Below, one piece after another: positions 34,744 through 43,533 of a DNA stretch of 64,000 nucleotides. The notes under the pieces were generated by a model, which was not told the origin of the DNA, searched no databases, and saw nothing but the letters and a program-made list of their open reading frames with translations. A program made the translations under genes and the position numbers. The stretch's first letter is position 1. Every line of letters begins with the position of its first letter. Origin of the DNA: JBCAXA01 sp038534295 (lineage in GTDB: Bacteria > Pseudomonadota > Gammaproteobacteria > Steroidobacterales > Woeseiaceae); NCBI GenBank assembly GCA_038534295.1, contig JBCAXA010000004.1, positions 186,001 to 250,000 on the forward strand, written 5' to 3'.

Positions 34744-35757
34744 GTGAGCGAAACAAACCACTGCATTGAGCTCGCCGCCTACCCTGACGGCATTCCCGAT
34801 GAGAGCCATTTTCGGTCGGCGACTCGGCCGATGCGGACAGCCGGCGACGGCGAGTTCGTCGTGCGCAATGTTTATTTGTCGCTCGATCCGTTCCTGCGTG
34901 GCGTAATTAGCGGCCGGCAAATTTACGCGACGAAACTCGAGCCTGGCGATGTCATGGTGGGCAACACAGTCAGTGTCGTTGTCGACTCGAAACATCCCGA
35001 CTTCGCGGCCGGCGACATCGTGACGATGTCGGGCGGGTGGCAGGAATTTTCGCTGTCGAGCGGGGACGGCGTGCGGCACGTCGGCAACCGCTCAGCGCCA
35101 CTGTCGCTGCAGGTAGGCATTCTTGGCATGCCAGGTCTCACCGCTTATGCCGGGCTGTTGCATACCGCCAAACCCGTGGCGGGTGAAACGGTGGTTGTGT
35201 CGGCCGCGGCCGGACCGGTCGGCAGCATGGTCGGGCAACTCGCGCGCTTGCACGGCTGTCGCACCGTCGGCATCGCCGGTTCCGACGAAAAATGCCGCAC
35301 CGTCACGCACACCTTCGGTTTCGATGCCTGCATCAACTACAAAACCGAATCGTTGCCCGACGCGCTAGCCGATGCTTGCCCCGACGGCATTGATGTCTAT
35401 TTCGACAACGTTGGTGGCCCGACCTTGGCCGCCGTGTTGGGAAAATTGGCGCTCGGCGCGCGCATCACGTTGTGTGGGCTGATGACCCAATACAATGAGA
35501 AGACGCCGCCACCCGGGCCGAATCTGGGCCCGGTTATCGGTGCCCGCGCAACGATGACCGGCTTTGTCGTTTACGATCACTACGACAAGTGGAACGAGTT
35601 TCAGCAGCGCTGTGGCGATTGGGTTGCCGATGGCAGCATTCGATTTCTAGAAGACCGCGCGGACGGTCTTGATGCGGCGCCGGCACATTTCGCGCGACTG
35701 ATGCGTGGGCAAAACTTTGGCAAGGCGCTGGTCGTCATTGGTCCGGAGCCCGACTGA
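34744..35757 (+). CDS. NADP-dependent oxidoreductase, zinc-independent MDR (PTGR/leukotriene B4 dehydrogenase type)
   Basis: This 337-residue protein starts at a GTG after a GGGAG site at 34735. It has the medium-chain reductase fold without zinc ligands: RNVYLSLDPFLRG opening, GMPGLTAYAGLL, nucleotide-binding VVVSAAAGPVGSMVGQLA, and FDNVGGPTL. Such enzymes reduce activated C=C double bonds of enones using NADPH. It is the first gene of a seven-gene operon running to 40784 (oxidoreductase, membrane protein, two CMD proteins, FAD oxidase, exported protein, TraB-like protein), with an operator upstream. Confidence 0.9.
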   Translation: MSETNHCIELAAYPDGIPDESHFRSATRPMRTAGDGEFVVRNVYLSLDPFLRGVISGRQIYATKLEPGDVMVGNTVSVVVDSKHPDFAAGDIVTMSGGWQEFSLSSGDGVRHVGNRSAPLSLQVGILGMPGLTAYAGLLHTAKPVAGETVVVSAAAGPVGSMVGQLARLHGCRTVGIAGSDEKCRTVTHTFGFDACINYKTESLPDALADACPDGIDVYFDNVGGPTLAAVLGKLALGARITLCGLMTQYNEKTPPPGPNLGPVIGARATMTGFVVYDHYDKWNEFQQRCGDWVADGSIRFLEDRADGLDAAPAHFARLMRGQNFGKALVVIGPEPD

Positions 35758-35762
35758 GTCCA

Positions 35763-36425
35763 ATGCCGCTCGACTATCAGTTGCTGCTGCTCGCGCACCT
35801 GCTGCTGTTCGTGTATTGGCTGGGAGGCGATTTAGGCGTGTTTTACTCGAGCTTCGTCGTCGTCGATCAGAATCGAAGTGTCGATGCGCGCATGACGGCC
35901 GCGCGCATACTCGTCGCGCTCGATCAGGTACCGCGAGTTTGCTTGATCTTAATGTTACCGGTCGGCGTAAGCCTAGCCGCGCGACTCGGTCTCGTCGCAT
36001 TACCTGCCGGAACACTCGTTGCGATCTGGGTCGCGGCGCTCGCCTGGTTGGCGCTCGTATTCAGTCTACATACCAGCACGAACCGAGCGCTCAGCGTGAT
36101 TGACACTGCCGTTCGGATCACGCTGGCCGTCGGCGCGGTTGCACTCGCCGCGGGCGCGCTTGCGGGTGACGGATTCACCGGCGCGGGCTGGCTCGCGGCC
36201 AAGCTGGGCGTATTCGGCCTCATCGTCGGCTGCGGCCTTGCGATTCGGCGCGTGTTTGCGCCGTTTGGTGCGGCATTTGCGCGTTTGGCCAACGACGGCT
36301 CGTCACCCGATGTAGAACACGCCATTCGCCGCGCACTGGCGCGCGCCCGACCGCTGGTCCTGGCCATCTGGGTACTGCTCATCGCCGCTGCCTGGTTGGG
36401 ACTTGCCAAACCGGTGCTGTCGTGA
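35763..36425 (+). CDS. Multi-spanning membrane protein of unknown function
   Basis: This 220-residue protein has about six hydrophobic helices. The first, LLLLAHLLLFVYWLGGDLGVFY, holds an His/Asp-containing helix typical of small quinone- or haem-associated membrane proteins (CopD- or DUF2269-like), but I cannot assign it. It starts 5 bases after the oxidoreductase stop. Its end overlaps the next start (GTGA), so it is firmly within the operon. It could pass electrons from the FAD oxidase in the same operon to the respiratory chain. That role is inference. Confidence 0.65.
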   Translation: MPLDYQLLLLAHLLLFVYWLGGDLGVFYSSFVVVDQNRSVDARMTAARILVALDQVPRVCLILMLPVGVSLAARLGLVALPAGTLVAIWVAALAWLALVFSLHTSTNRALSVIDTAVRITLAVGAVALAAGALAGDGFTGAGWLAAKLGVFGLIVGCGLAIRRVFAPFGAAFARLANDGSSPDVEHAIRRALARARPLVLAIWVLLIAAAWLGLAKPVLS

Positions 36426-36988
36426 GCATAACACGCATCAATCGAGTGGCGGTCGATGACTTGCCTGAGCGTATGCGGGCTGCATGGCAACGCTCGAATG
36501 AGCGCCGCAGCGATGCGACGTTTGTTGAGGCGCTCGGCAATGCGCCGGAGCTGTTTGACTGGTACAGCGATTTCTATGCACAGCTGTTCTACGGCGGTCG
36601 CGTTGCCGTTCGCTACAAAGAAATGCTGCGCTTTCGCTTGTCGACCCGACACGGCTGCCGCCATTGCAATCTCGGTAATCGGCTCGATGCGCTCGATGCC
36701 GGCATCAGCGAGGCCGAGCTCACCGCTATCGCCAGCGACGATCTCGACAGTTTCGATGCACCCGCGCGCGCCGTGCTTGCCCTCGCCGATCGCATCTCAC
36801 TGACGGAGCCGAATGGCTACGTTGACGCCGAATTGTCTGCAGACCTTGCGACGCACTTTAACGACGCCGACATGCTCGAACTCGGCATAGTGGCCGCCGT
36901 GCTAACCGGCATGGCGAAGTTTTTGTTTGCGTTCGATCTGGTAGAACGCGAGGCGAGCTGTCCCATTGGACGAGGCCGAGACGCATGA
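36422..36988 (+). CDS. Carboxymuconolactone decarboxylase (AhpD-like) family protein 1
   Basis: This 188-residue all-helical protein starts at GTG (GTGA overlap with the previous stop). It has the CMD signature RHGCRHCNLGNRLDALDAGIS with a Cys-x-x-Cys pair, as in AhpD-type thiol peroxidases. CMD-family proteins are either peroxidase-coupled reductases or decarboxylases. Here the redox cysteine pair favours the former. The end overlaps the next CMD gene by 4 bases (ATGA). Confidence 0.85.
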   Translation: MSITRINRVAVDDLPERMRAAWQRSNERRSDATFVEALGNAPELFDWYSDFYAQLFYGGRVAVRYKEMLRFRLSTRHGCRHCNLGNRLDALDAGISEAELTAIASDDLDSFDAPARAVLALADRISLTEPNGYVDAELSADLATHFNDADMLELGIVAAVLTGMAKFLFAFDLVEREASCPIGRGRDA

Positions 36989-37587
36989 CGGGCGAACTCC
37001 TTCCGCCGTTGACCGACGCCGAACTCGATTCCGCCGATCGTGAGCGAGTCGCCGCCGCAACAGCGTTCATGGGCTTTGATGCCAACGACGTGCGGGCCAT
37101 GGCGCGGGTACCGGGGCTCGTCGCCGCAATGGCGGCCCTGATCGACAGCTGTTATCGACCGGGACGCGTGCCATTGGAGCTAAAACGGCTAATGGCTTAC
37201 GTGTCCAGCCGCGGCGCCGCAAGTTCGTACTGCGAAGCGCATACGCTGCACGGCGCGCAGCGCGCCGGTGTCGACCCGGCGCGAATCGCCGCGGCAAGCA
37301 ACTTCGAGGAATCGAACCTGTTCACGGCGGCCGACAAGGCGGCGCTGAGGCTCGCCTACGGAGCCGGCACCGGGGCGATTAACGGTTTGGCGGAATTGCG
37401 CCAGTATTTCGACGCCGACGAGACGGCCGAACTGCTCGCGGTATTGTCACTGTTCGCATTTTTGAATCGCTGGAATCGCTTGGCGGAAACGACGCTGGAG
37501 CAAGCGCCGCGCACCGCCGTGGAATCAGCCTGCAAAACCACTCACACAACGAGCCCGGAGACCGACGATGTCGCACGCACTGGCTGA
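36985..37587 (+). CDS. Carboxymuconolactone decarboxylase family protein 2
   Basis: This 200-residue relative of the upstream gene carries the CMD core SRGAASSYCEAHTLHGAQRAGVDPARI. The first cysteine of the CxxC pair is replaced by Ser (SSYC), leaving the single Cys and the following His. The two CMD proteins may therefore form a hetero-oligomer with only one redox-active type of subunit. The end overlaps the FAD-oxidase start by 20 bases. Confidence 0.82.
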   Translation: MTGELLPPLTDAELDSADRERVAAATAFMGFDANDVRAMARVPGLVAAMAALIDSCYRPGRVPLELKRLMAYVSSRGAASSYCEAHTLHGAQRAGVDPARIAAASNFEESNLFTAADKAALRLAYGAGTGAINGLAELRQYFDADETAELLAVLSLFAFLNRWNRLAETTLEQAPRTAVESACKTTHTTSPETDDVARTG

Positions 37588-39160
37588 AGAGACTGCCTCG
37601 TTACTGACCGCGCTGCGCGCGTGCGCCGGCAACGACAGTATTGTGACCGACACGGCGACGTTAGCGCTGTTCGCCCACGACGTATACCGCGACGGCGCAG
37701 CGCTCGCCGCCGTCCTGCGGCCGACCAGCGTAAATGCGCTGCAAGCGGCGTTGCCGGTACTCGCCGAGTTCGATTGCGACGTCATCGCCCGCGGTGGCGG
37801 TATGTCGTACACCGATACGTATCTGGCGCAGCGCGACGGCGCCGTCGTGCTCGACATGTCGCGGCTCGATCAGATTGTGGAAATCAATACCGACGACATG
37901 TACGTCACCGTGGAGACTGGCTGCACGTGGAAACGACTCGCCGATGCTTTGCGCCCGCACGGTGTGCGCACACCGTACTGGGGACCCCTGTCCGGAATGC
38001 GTGCCACTGTCGGCGGTGCCTTATCGCAAGGCTCGGTGTTCCTCGGCTCCGGGTTGCACGGCTCGGCGGCGGACAACGTCCAGTCGTTGGACGTGCTCGA
38101 CGCCAGCGGGCAATTGATCCGCACGGGTTCCGCCGTCAATGTTTTTGCACGACCGTTCTATCGCAACTTCGGCCCCGACCTCACCGGCTTGTTCACCGGT
38201 GATTGCGGCGCACTCGGCATCAAGGTGCGGGCGACACTGCCGCTTAAGCGCTTGCCACAGGAATCGCGGTACGCGTCGTTCAGTTACCCGTCCGCGGACG
38301 CGTTGTTGACCACGATGGCCGAACTGGCCCGGGAGGACCTGGTCAGTGAATGTTTCGCATTCGATCCGGGACTGCAGGCGCAACGTCTAAAGCGGTCGAG
38401 CCTTGCGGAAGACGTCAAATCACTCGCGCGAGTCGTCCGTGGATCGGGCTCGACGCTCAAAGGCATTGGCGAAAGCCTGAAGATCGCGGCGGCCGGACGG
38501 CGCTTTTTGGACGACGCCGATTTCTCAATGCATGTCAGTCTTGACGGGCGCAGCAGCGTCGATGCTGACGACAAATTGCGCCGCGTTCGGGAAATCGCCT
38601 CGGCGCGCGGCAAAGAGGTCGAAAACACCATTCCAAAAGTCATGCGGGCCGATCCGTTTGCCAACGTCAATTCGATGCTCGGCCCGAATGGCGAGCGCTG
38701 GGTACCGGTGCACGGTATCGTCCCGCTCAGCGCCGGCGCAAACGTCTACGCCGCCTGTGAAGCAGTCTTCGAACGTCACGCCGATGCCATCGAGAACGTC
38801 GGCATCGAAACGGGCGTGTTGATGTGCACCATTGCGAGCAGCGCAACGCTGGTCGAGCCGTGCCTGTATTGGCCGGACACACGGCCGCTGTTTCAGCAAG
38901 CAACCATGGACCGTGACTACCTTGCGAAGCTTGCGACATTCGATGAAAACCAGGACGCGCGACAACTCGTCGCGACACTGCGTGACGAGTTGACCGACGT
39001 GCTGCACCGCGCCGGCGCGACGCATTTTCAGATCGGCAAGTTTTACCCTTACCGCGTCGACGCCGACCCGGGTGCCGCCGAACTGCTTGCCGCCATCAAG
39101 CGCCATCTCGATCCGTCAACGCGCCTAAATCCGGGAGCGCTGGGTCTTGACCGGCATTAG
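37568..39160 (+). CDS. FAD-binding oxidoreductase (PCMH/VAO family)
   Basis: This 530-residue flavoprotein has an FAD_binding_4 domain (ALAAVLRPTSVNALQAALPVL, ARGGGMSYTDTY, the substrate-side PYWGPLSGMRATVGGALSQG, and FTGDCGALGIKVRATL) and a C-terminal oxidase/cap domain. It resembles glycolate-oxidase GlcD-like and alkyl-hydroxybenzoate dehydrogenases. It probably oxidises an alcohol or hydroxyacid. It overlaps the genes on both sides (20 and 14 bases), consistent with tight coupling. The ATG at 37568 gives a normal N-terminus. Confidence 0.88.
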   Translation: MSHALAEETASLLTALRACAGNDSIVTDTATLALFAHDVYRDGAALAAVLRPTSVNALQAALPVLAEFDCDVIARGGGMSYTDTYLAQRDGAVVLDMSRLDQIVEINTDDMYVTVETGCTWKRLADALRPHGVRTPYWGPLSGMRATVGGALSQGSVFLGSGLHGSAADNVQSLDVLDASGQLIRTGSAVNVFARPFYRNFGPDLTGLFTGDCGALGIKVRATLPLKRLPQESRYASFSYPSADALLTTMAELAREDLVSECFAFDPGLQAQRLKRSSLAEDVKSLARVVRGSGSTLKGIGESLKIAAAGRRFLDDADFSMHVSLDGRSSVDADDKLRRVREIASARGKEVENTIPKVMRADPFANVNSMLGPNGERWVPVHGIVPLSAGANVYAACEAVFERHADAIENVGIETGVLMCTIASSATLVEPCLYWPDTRPLFQQATMDRDYLAKLATFDENQDARQLVATLRDELTDVLHRAGATHFQIGKFYPYRVDADPGAAELLAAIKRHLDPSTRLNPGALGLDRH

Positions 39161-39902
39161 GCCTTGGCAATCTGTAGCACTGTTTGCGGCGGCGTACGCG
39201 TCGCTCGTAAACGCCGCTGAGCTTAGCCCGACCGAGATTGTCGCGCGCGCTCACGCCGCCGCCGGCGGCGCGTTTTGGGTGAATCCGCAAACGCTCTCAA
39301 TGGATGGCTACGGCTTGTTCTACGACGGCGCGACTACGCGACGCCACGAGCAACATCGCATGTGGCGCGTCTACCCAGCCAGCAAAGCGGTCGCCCACCA
39401 GGCCGACGGCAAAGTGCGCATCGATTCCGTCAGCAACGGCAAAGTCGTGTTTCAGGTGTCGTGGGACGGCGAGCGGACGTACACGCAGGCCGGGCCGATC
39501 GCCGATAGGGCCAGTGCCAGCCAATGGCAGGCGAGCTTTGGTTTCGGCGCCATCCGGTTTGCGTTGTCGGATGGATACCGACTCGAACGACTGCCCAACG
39601 ACCACGTCGATGGTCACGCGACGTACACGGTCAAGGTCGTCGACCCGTCTGGCGGCGCAACGTTATTCGGGATCGATCAAAAGAGCTATCGAATACGCTG
39701 GTTGGGTTTTGATACGCCGCGTGGCTGGCACGAACGACGCTACTCGGAGTTTTTTGAGAAGCCGGGCGTTCGCTGGGTGCAGCCGGGTCGAGTCCGGCTG
39801 TATTACGACGGGGTTAAGTCAAACGAGATCGTGTGGACCGATTTTCGCGTCAACGAGCCAATCGCCGACGAGCTGTTTGTCCTGCCGGATGAACCCCGCT
39901 AG
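39147..39902 (+). CDS. Exported protein of unknown function
   Basis: This 251-residue protein starts at a TTG inside the end of the FAD-oxidase gene. It has a signal peptide (about 9-23, ending VNAAEL). The mature part is beta-rich, with many aromatic residues (MDGYGLFYDG, RMWRVYPA, VSWDGERTYT, GWHERRYSEFF, VRLYYDGVKSNEIVWTDF) and no cysteines. The pattern resembles lipoprotein-carrier-like or DUF-type beta half-barrels that bind hydrophobic molecules, but I assign no family. It probably acts in the periplasm. Confidence 0.7.
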   Translation: MTGIRPWQSVALFAAAYASLVNAAELSPTEIVARAHAAAGGAFWVNPQTLSMDGYGLFYDGATTRRHEQHRMWRVYPASKAVAHQADGKVRIDSVSNGKVVFQVSWDGERTYTQAGPIADRASASQWQASFGFGAIRFALSDGYRLERLPNDHVDGHATYTVKVVDPSGGATLFGIDQKSYRIRWLGFDTPRGWHERRYSEFFEKPGVRWVQPGRVRLYYDGVKSNEIVWTDFRVNEPIADELFVLPDEPR

Positions 39903-39911
39903 GCTGTCGCC

Positions 39912-40784
39912 ATGAACGTAAAACAGACTCTCGGCGCTGTCGCAACCGCGATCAGCGTCGTCGCAACGTTGCTGGTCGCGCAGCCCGCCGGTGCCGATGA
40001 GATCCTCTCGTTCGTTCGAATCGACAAGGACGGGCAACGCAACGACCGCGCGCTCCAGGTTGCCGTCAAACGCTACCGGCAAAATGGCGCCCACACAGCA
40101 ACGTTCGTCGATTTAGTGGGCGTCGTGCACGTTGGCGATGCCGACTACTACAGCGAGCTGAATGCCTCATTTCGCCAGTACGATGCCCTACTGTATGAGT
40201 TGGTTGCGCCAGCGGATCACGATACTCGTCTGGATAAGCGCAACGAGAGCATGATTGGCGGCGCGCAAATCGCGATGAAAGACGCGATGGGGCTCGAGTT
40301 CCAGCTCCATCACATCGACTACACCGCCGACAACTTCGTTCACGCTGATTTGTCGCCGCAAGCGCTTCGCCGGAGTATGGAAGAACGCGGTGAATCGCTG
40401 TACGTCTATTTTTGGCGCGCGTTCTATGCCGGCATGGCGGACTACGCCAAAGACCCGCTGGGCATTCGTTCGTGGCAACTGTTGGGCGCAATGGTCGCGC
40501 CGGACGACGGCGAATCGTTGAAGCGTGCCTTCGCGCGCGAGCTGATTCGCAGCGACGCGATGCTCGATGCGCTGGGCGGTGAAGATGGTTCGGCGTTGAT
40601 TCAGGCACGCAACGAACGCGCGATGCAGGTATTCGACGACGAATGGGCGGCCGGCAGTCGGCGTATCGGCATTTTCTACGGCGCTGCCCATATGCCGGAC
40701 TTCGAGGAACGTCTGCGCGAACGTGGCTTCGAACCGGTCGACACGCGTTGGCTCGATGCCTGGCTGTTCGAGCAGGACGAGTAG
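39912..40784 (+). CDS. Exported TraB/Tiki-like protein
   Basis: This 290-residue protein has a signal peptide (about 8-27, ending PAGADE). It contains the two GxxH-type motifs of the TraB/PrgY/GumN/Tiki superfamily: GVVHVGDADYYSEL near residue 66 and FYGAAHMPDFEERL near residue 256. A central YELVA corresponds to the conserved glutamate. Animal Tiki proteins of this fold are membrane metalloproteases; bacterial members are uncharacterised. It is the last gene of the seven-gene operon, 9 bases after its neighbour. The 111 bases after it hold no gene and only weak hairpins. Confidence 0.75.
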   Translation: MNVKQTLGAVATAISVVATLLVAQPAGADEILSFVRIDKDGQRNDRALQVAVKRYRQNGAHTATFVDLVGVVHVGDADYYSELNASFRQYDALLYELVAPADHDTRLDKRNESMIGGAQIAMKDAMGLEFQLHHIDYTADNFVHADLSPQALRRSMEERGESLYVYFWRAFYAGMADYAKDPLGIRSWQLLGAMVAPDDGESLKRAFARELIRSDAMLDALGGEDGSALIQARNERAMQVFDDEWAAGSRRIGIFYGAAHMPDFEERLRERGFEPVDTRWLDAWLFEQDE

Positions 40785-40895
40785 TCGCGCGAGGCGCCGT
40801 GTTTTCCGGCGAACTGCGGCCGCTCCCTCAGGTACTGGAGGGGACAGTGGCATTCTAGCGGATGCCGCAACGCTAGCGCACCGCATCAAACGCGC

Positions 40896-41360
40896 TTAGT
40901 CGTCCTGCAAAACCGTCGGCCGGTGCACGATCGGGAACTTAACGGAGCTGGCGATAAAGCACTCGGCGTTCGCCCGTTCATGCAACATCGTTGCCATCGC
41001 CTCGTCCTGTCCAGCGGCGAGCGTGACCTGCGGTGACAGCGTCGCCTCGACGATTCGCGTAACGCCCTCGTCATCGCGCTTCATAACGGCCGACGCTGCG
41101 TCGCGATAGTCAACGACGCAGATACCGGCATCGGCGCACAGGTGCAGATACCAGAGCTTGTGGCAGGCGGCAATCGATGCGAGCAGCAACTCTTCCGGGT
41201 TCCAACGGCGCGCATCGCCACGAAACGCCGGATCGGACGATCCGTCAATGGGCGGCTTGTCGTCGCAATTTATGCGGTAGTCGCGCGAATAGCTGCGATA
41301 GCTGGCAGTTCCTTCGCCAAGGTTACCGGTCCAAGTCAGCTCGATCGTATAGCGGTGCAA
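40896..41360 (-). CDS. OsmC/Ohr-family protein
   Basis: This is about 154 residues when started at the TTG at 41360, which is preceded by GGGGA. An alternative ATG at 41435 would overlap the LeuD-type gene. It has the OsmC fold, with redox cysteines in LLASIAACHKLWYLHLC and in the later ANAECFI. Such proteins reduce organic hydroperoxides. It is the third gene of the LeuC-LeuD-type operon, 31 bases after it. It could handle oxidised intermediates, as the CMD/AhpD-like proteins of the other operon might. Confidence 0.82.
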   Translation of the reverse strand: MHRYTIELTWTGNLGEGTASYRSYSRDYRINCDDKPPIDGSSDPAFRGDARRWNPEELLLASIAACHKLWYLHLCADAGICVVDYRDAASAVMKRDDEGVTRIVEATLSPQVTLAAGQDEAMATMLHERANAECFIASSVKFPIVHRPTVLQDD

Positions 41361-41391
41361 GGCAGGTCCCCAGAGCGGCAGCTTACGGCGT

Positions 41392-42063
41392 TCAGTGTCG
41401 CCGATCGCGCCGAGCCGGCGCCAGCATTTCATCAATGACTAGTTCCGCCCAGGGTTCGTCACGATAGCGCTGCGCTCGAAAGGTGTCGATCTCGTCGCGA
41501 TGTTCCAGCGTGAGATCGATGTCGTCGGCACCGCTCAAGAGTCGCTTGCGCGCATCGTCGCCAATGTCGAAATCGAAGAACCGACCTAATGGGCCGACGA
41601 CTTGGCGGTTGGTCAAATCCACCGTCAGCGTGCGTGTTACCGGGTCCTCGGCAACGACGCCGGCAACTCTTGCGATGACGTCGCCGGGCAGCTCGATGGC
41701 CAGTAGGCCGTTGCGATAGCAGTTGCGCTGAAAAATTGCGCCGTAGGACTCGGCGATGATCACCCGAATGCCAAAGTCGGCCAGTGCCCAAACCGCATGC
41801 TCGCGCGACGAGCCGCAGCCGAAATTGGCGCCCGTCAGTAAAACGCTGGCGTTGCGATAGTCGTCCTGGTTCAGAACGAAGTCCTCGCGAGGCGCCGACT
41901 TGTTGCGGCCGTCATCGGCGTAGCGCCAGCCGGCAAAGAGACCGACGCCGAGTCCCGATTTGGACACGCGCTTCATCTCGCGCGACGGAATGATGGCATC
42001 GGTGTCTATGTTGTCGCGCAACAGCGGCGCGGCAATGCCGGTATGCACGTCGAATTTACGCAT
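41392..42063 (-). CDS. Isopropylmalate-dehydratase-type hydratase, small subunit (LeuD-like)
   Basis: This 223-residue protein starts at the ATG at 42063. It has the LeuD swivel domain: IAAPLLRDNIDTDAIIPSREMK, the FGCGSSREHAVWAL motif, and YGAIFQRNCYRNGLLAIEL. It overlaps the large-subunit gene by 8 bases, so the two are translated together and form one hydratase. Context (CoA-transferase, HMGL-like lyase and amidase under the same operator type, with no leuA or leuB) argues for a catabolic hydratase of a citraconate or alkylmaleate type acid rather than leucine synthesis. Confidence 0.88.
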   Translation of the reverse strand: MRKFDVHTGIAAPLLRDNIDTDAIIPSREMKRVSKSGLGVGLFAGWRYADDGRNKSAPREDFVLNQDDYRNASVLLTGANFGCGSSREHAVWALADFGIRVIIAESYGAIFQRNCYRNGLLAIELPGDVIARVAGVVAEDPVTRTLTVDLTNRQVVGPLGRFFDFDIGDDARKRLLSGADDIDLTLEHRDEIDTFRAQRYRDEPWAELVIDEMLAPARRDRRH

Positions 42064-43462
42064 CGAGCCAACTCGCCGGCCGAATAGCGCCAGCAATCGC
42101 GCTCGCGGCGACCGTCGCCGGGCTCGCGAGATGCGTGCGCACTCCCGGCCCTTGACGACCCTCGAAATTTCGGTTGGTCGTCGACACGACGCGTTGACCG
42201 GGCTCGAAACCTTCACCGCCGGCGTAGAAACACAGCGAACAGCCGGACTCACGCCACTCGAAGCCGGCGTCGGTAAAGCGTTTGTCCAAGCCCTCATCCT
42301 CGGCAGCACGTTTGGTCGCGGTCGAGCCTGGCACGCAAATAGCCCGCACGCCAGGTGCAACGTGCCGGCCGGCCAACAAATGGGCGGCCTGACGTAGATC
42401 GGACAAGCGCGCATTGGTGCAGGAACCGATGAACGCCGCGTCGATCGGCACGCCCGCCAGCCGCTCACCCGGTTGCAATGCCATGTAAGCCAGTGCGCGC
42501 TCCGCGGAGCGGCGTTCGGCCTCGCTCGAAAATCGCGCGGGCTCTGGGATCTCGTCAACGATTCCAACCGACTGTGCGGGACTCGTGCCCCAACTCACCA
42601 TTGGCTGGCAGGCACTCGCGTCAATTCGAATCTCATGGTCGAAGCGCGCGCCGGCGTCCGTCACTAGCGAGGCCCAGTGTTGCTTGGCACGCGCCAGCAA
42701 CGCACCGGTCGGCGCGTAGTGGCGCCCTTCGAGATAGTCGATGCAGCGCTGATCGGGCGCGATGATGCCCGTGAAACCGGAGAACTCGACCGCCATGTTG
42801 CACAACGTAAAACGGCCATTCATTGGCATGGCCGAAATTACCGGGCCAGCGAATTCAATGGCGGCGCCACGGCCACCGGCAGCGCCGTATCGTGCAATTA
42901 AATGCAGCACCAAGTCCTTGGCGGTGACATCCTCGCGCAATGCGCCGTCGAACCAGATACGCATTTGGGTCGGTCGACGCACCACGAGCGTCTCCGTTGC
43001 CAACGCGTGCTCGCAATCGCTCGTCCCGATGCCCCAGGCCATGGACCCGAGTGCGCCGAGCGTGCACGTGTGCGAGTCCGGACAAACCAGACTCAAGCCG
43101 GGCAGCGCGATCCCCTGCTCAGCAGCGATCAGATGGGTAATGCCTTGCGCGGGATCATCGATGTCGAACAGTCGAATGCCGGCCTCGCCCGCGCCATGGC
43201 GCAACGCACGAATGAATTCGCCGCCGCTCGGCATCGTCGTCGCGTCCGTGCGGCCAGGAAAGGTATCGATGATGTGGTCCATTGCCGCGAACGCCGTGGC
43301 GGCGTTGGCAACCTCGCGATGGCTCTCGGCCAGGCTGCGCAGAGCAATGCTGCCGGTGCGCTCGTGCAAAAAAATCCGATCCAGAAAAACGAGCGACGTG
43401 CGCTCGCCGAGCGCTTTGATCTCGTGCGCACGCCAGATCTTGTCGAACAGTGTCAACGGCAC
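42056..43462 (-). CDS. Isopropylmalate-dehydratase-type hydratase, large subunit (LeuC-like)
   Basis: This 468-residue aconitase-superfamily protein has [4Fe-4S] ligands in FIGSCTNAR and GCSLCFY. Substrate and cluster segments are HIIDTFPGR, VCPDSHTCTLGALGSMAWGIG and STTNRNFEGRQG. Length is normal for LeuC. VCPDSHTCTLG departs from the VCGDSHTSTHG of leucine-pathway enzymes. Relatives that hydrate maleate, citraconate or dimethylmaleate are known. The start at 43462 is 18 bases from a regulon operator (43480-43499), and the DUF3598-like gene is divergent from it. Confidence 0.88.
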   Translation of the reverse strand: MPLTLFDKIWRAHEIKALGERTSLVFLDRIFLHERTGSIALRSLAESHREVANAATAFAAMDHIIDTFPGRTDATTMPSGGEFIRALRHGAGEAGIRLFDIDDPAQGITHLIAAEQGIALPGLSLVCPDSHTCTLGALGSMAWGIGTSDCEHALATETLVVRRPTQMRIWFDGALREDVTAKDLVLHLIARYGAAGGRGAAIEFAGPVISAMPMNGRFTLCNMAVEFSGFTGIIAPDQRCIDYLEGRHYAPTGALLARAKQHWASLVTDAGARFDHEIRIDASACQPMVSWGTSPAQSVGIVDEIPEPARFSSEAERRSAERALAYMALQPGERLAGVPIDAAFIGSCTNARLSDLRQAAHLLAGRHVAPGVRAICVPGSTATKRAAEDEGLDKRFTDAGFEWRESGCSLCFYAGGEGFEPGQRVVSTTNRNFEGRQGPGVRTHLASPATVAASAIAGAIRPASWLDA

Positions 43463-43479
43463 GATGCTTGGGCCGGTAG

Positions 43480-43499
43480 TTGTTATAAGGTTATAATAT
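43480..43499. promoter_or_regulatory. Regulon operator, site 3 (leuC-like / DUF3598-like 1)
   Basis: TTGTTATAA-GG-TTATAATAT has a perfect left arm and a 7 of 9 right arm. It contains TATAAT on the plus strand, a likely -10 box for the gene at 43534. It sits in the 71-base divergent region. Confidence 0.72.
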
Positions 43500-43533
43500 T
43501 AGCACATTTTGGCCATCGCCAGGAATCGAGGTC

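Noticed and set aside
34636..35079. N-terminal extension of the aldehyde dehydrogenase frame
   Set aside because: The upstream residues are not protein-like and overlap the divergent promoter and oxidoreductase gene; the GTG at 34635 has a good ribosome-binding site.
41392..43462. Leucine biosynthesis leuCD
   Set aside because: No leuA or leuB is adjacent, the operator is shared with catabolic operons, and the large subunit departs from the leucine-pathway motif; kept as a LeuCD-type hydratase of uncertain substrate.
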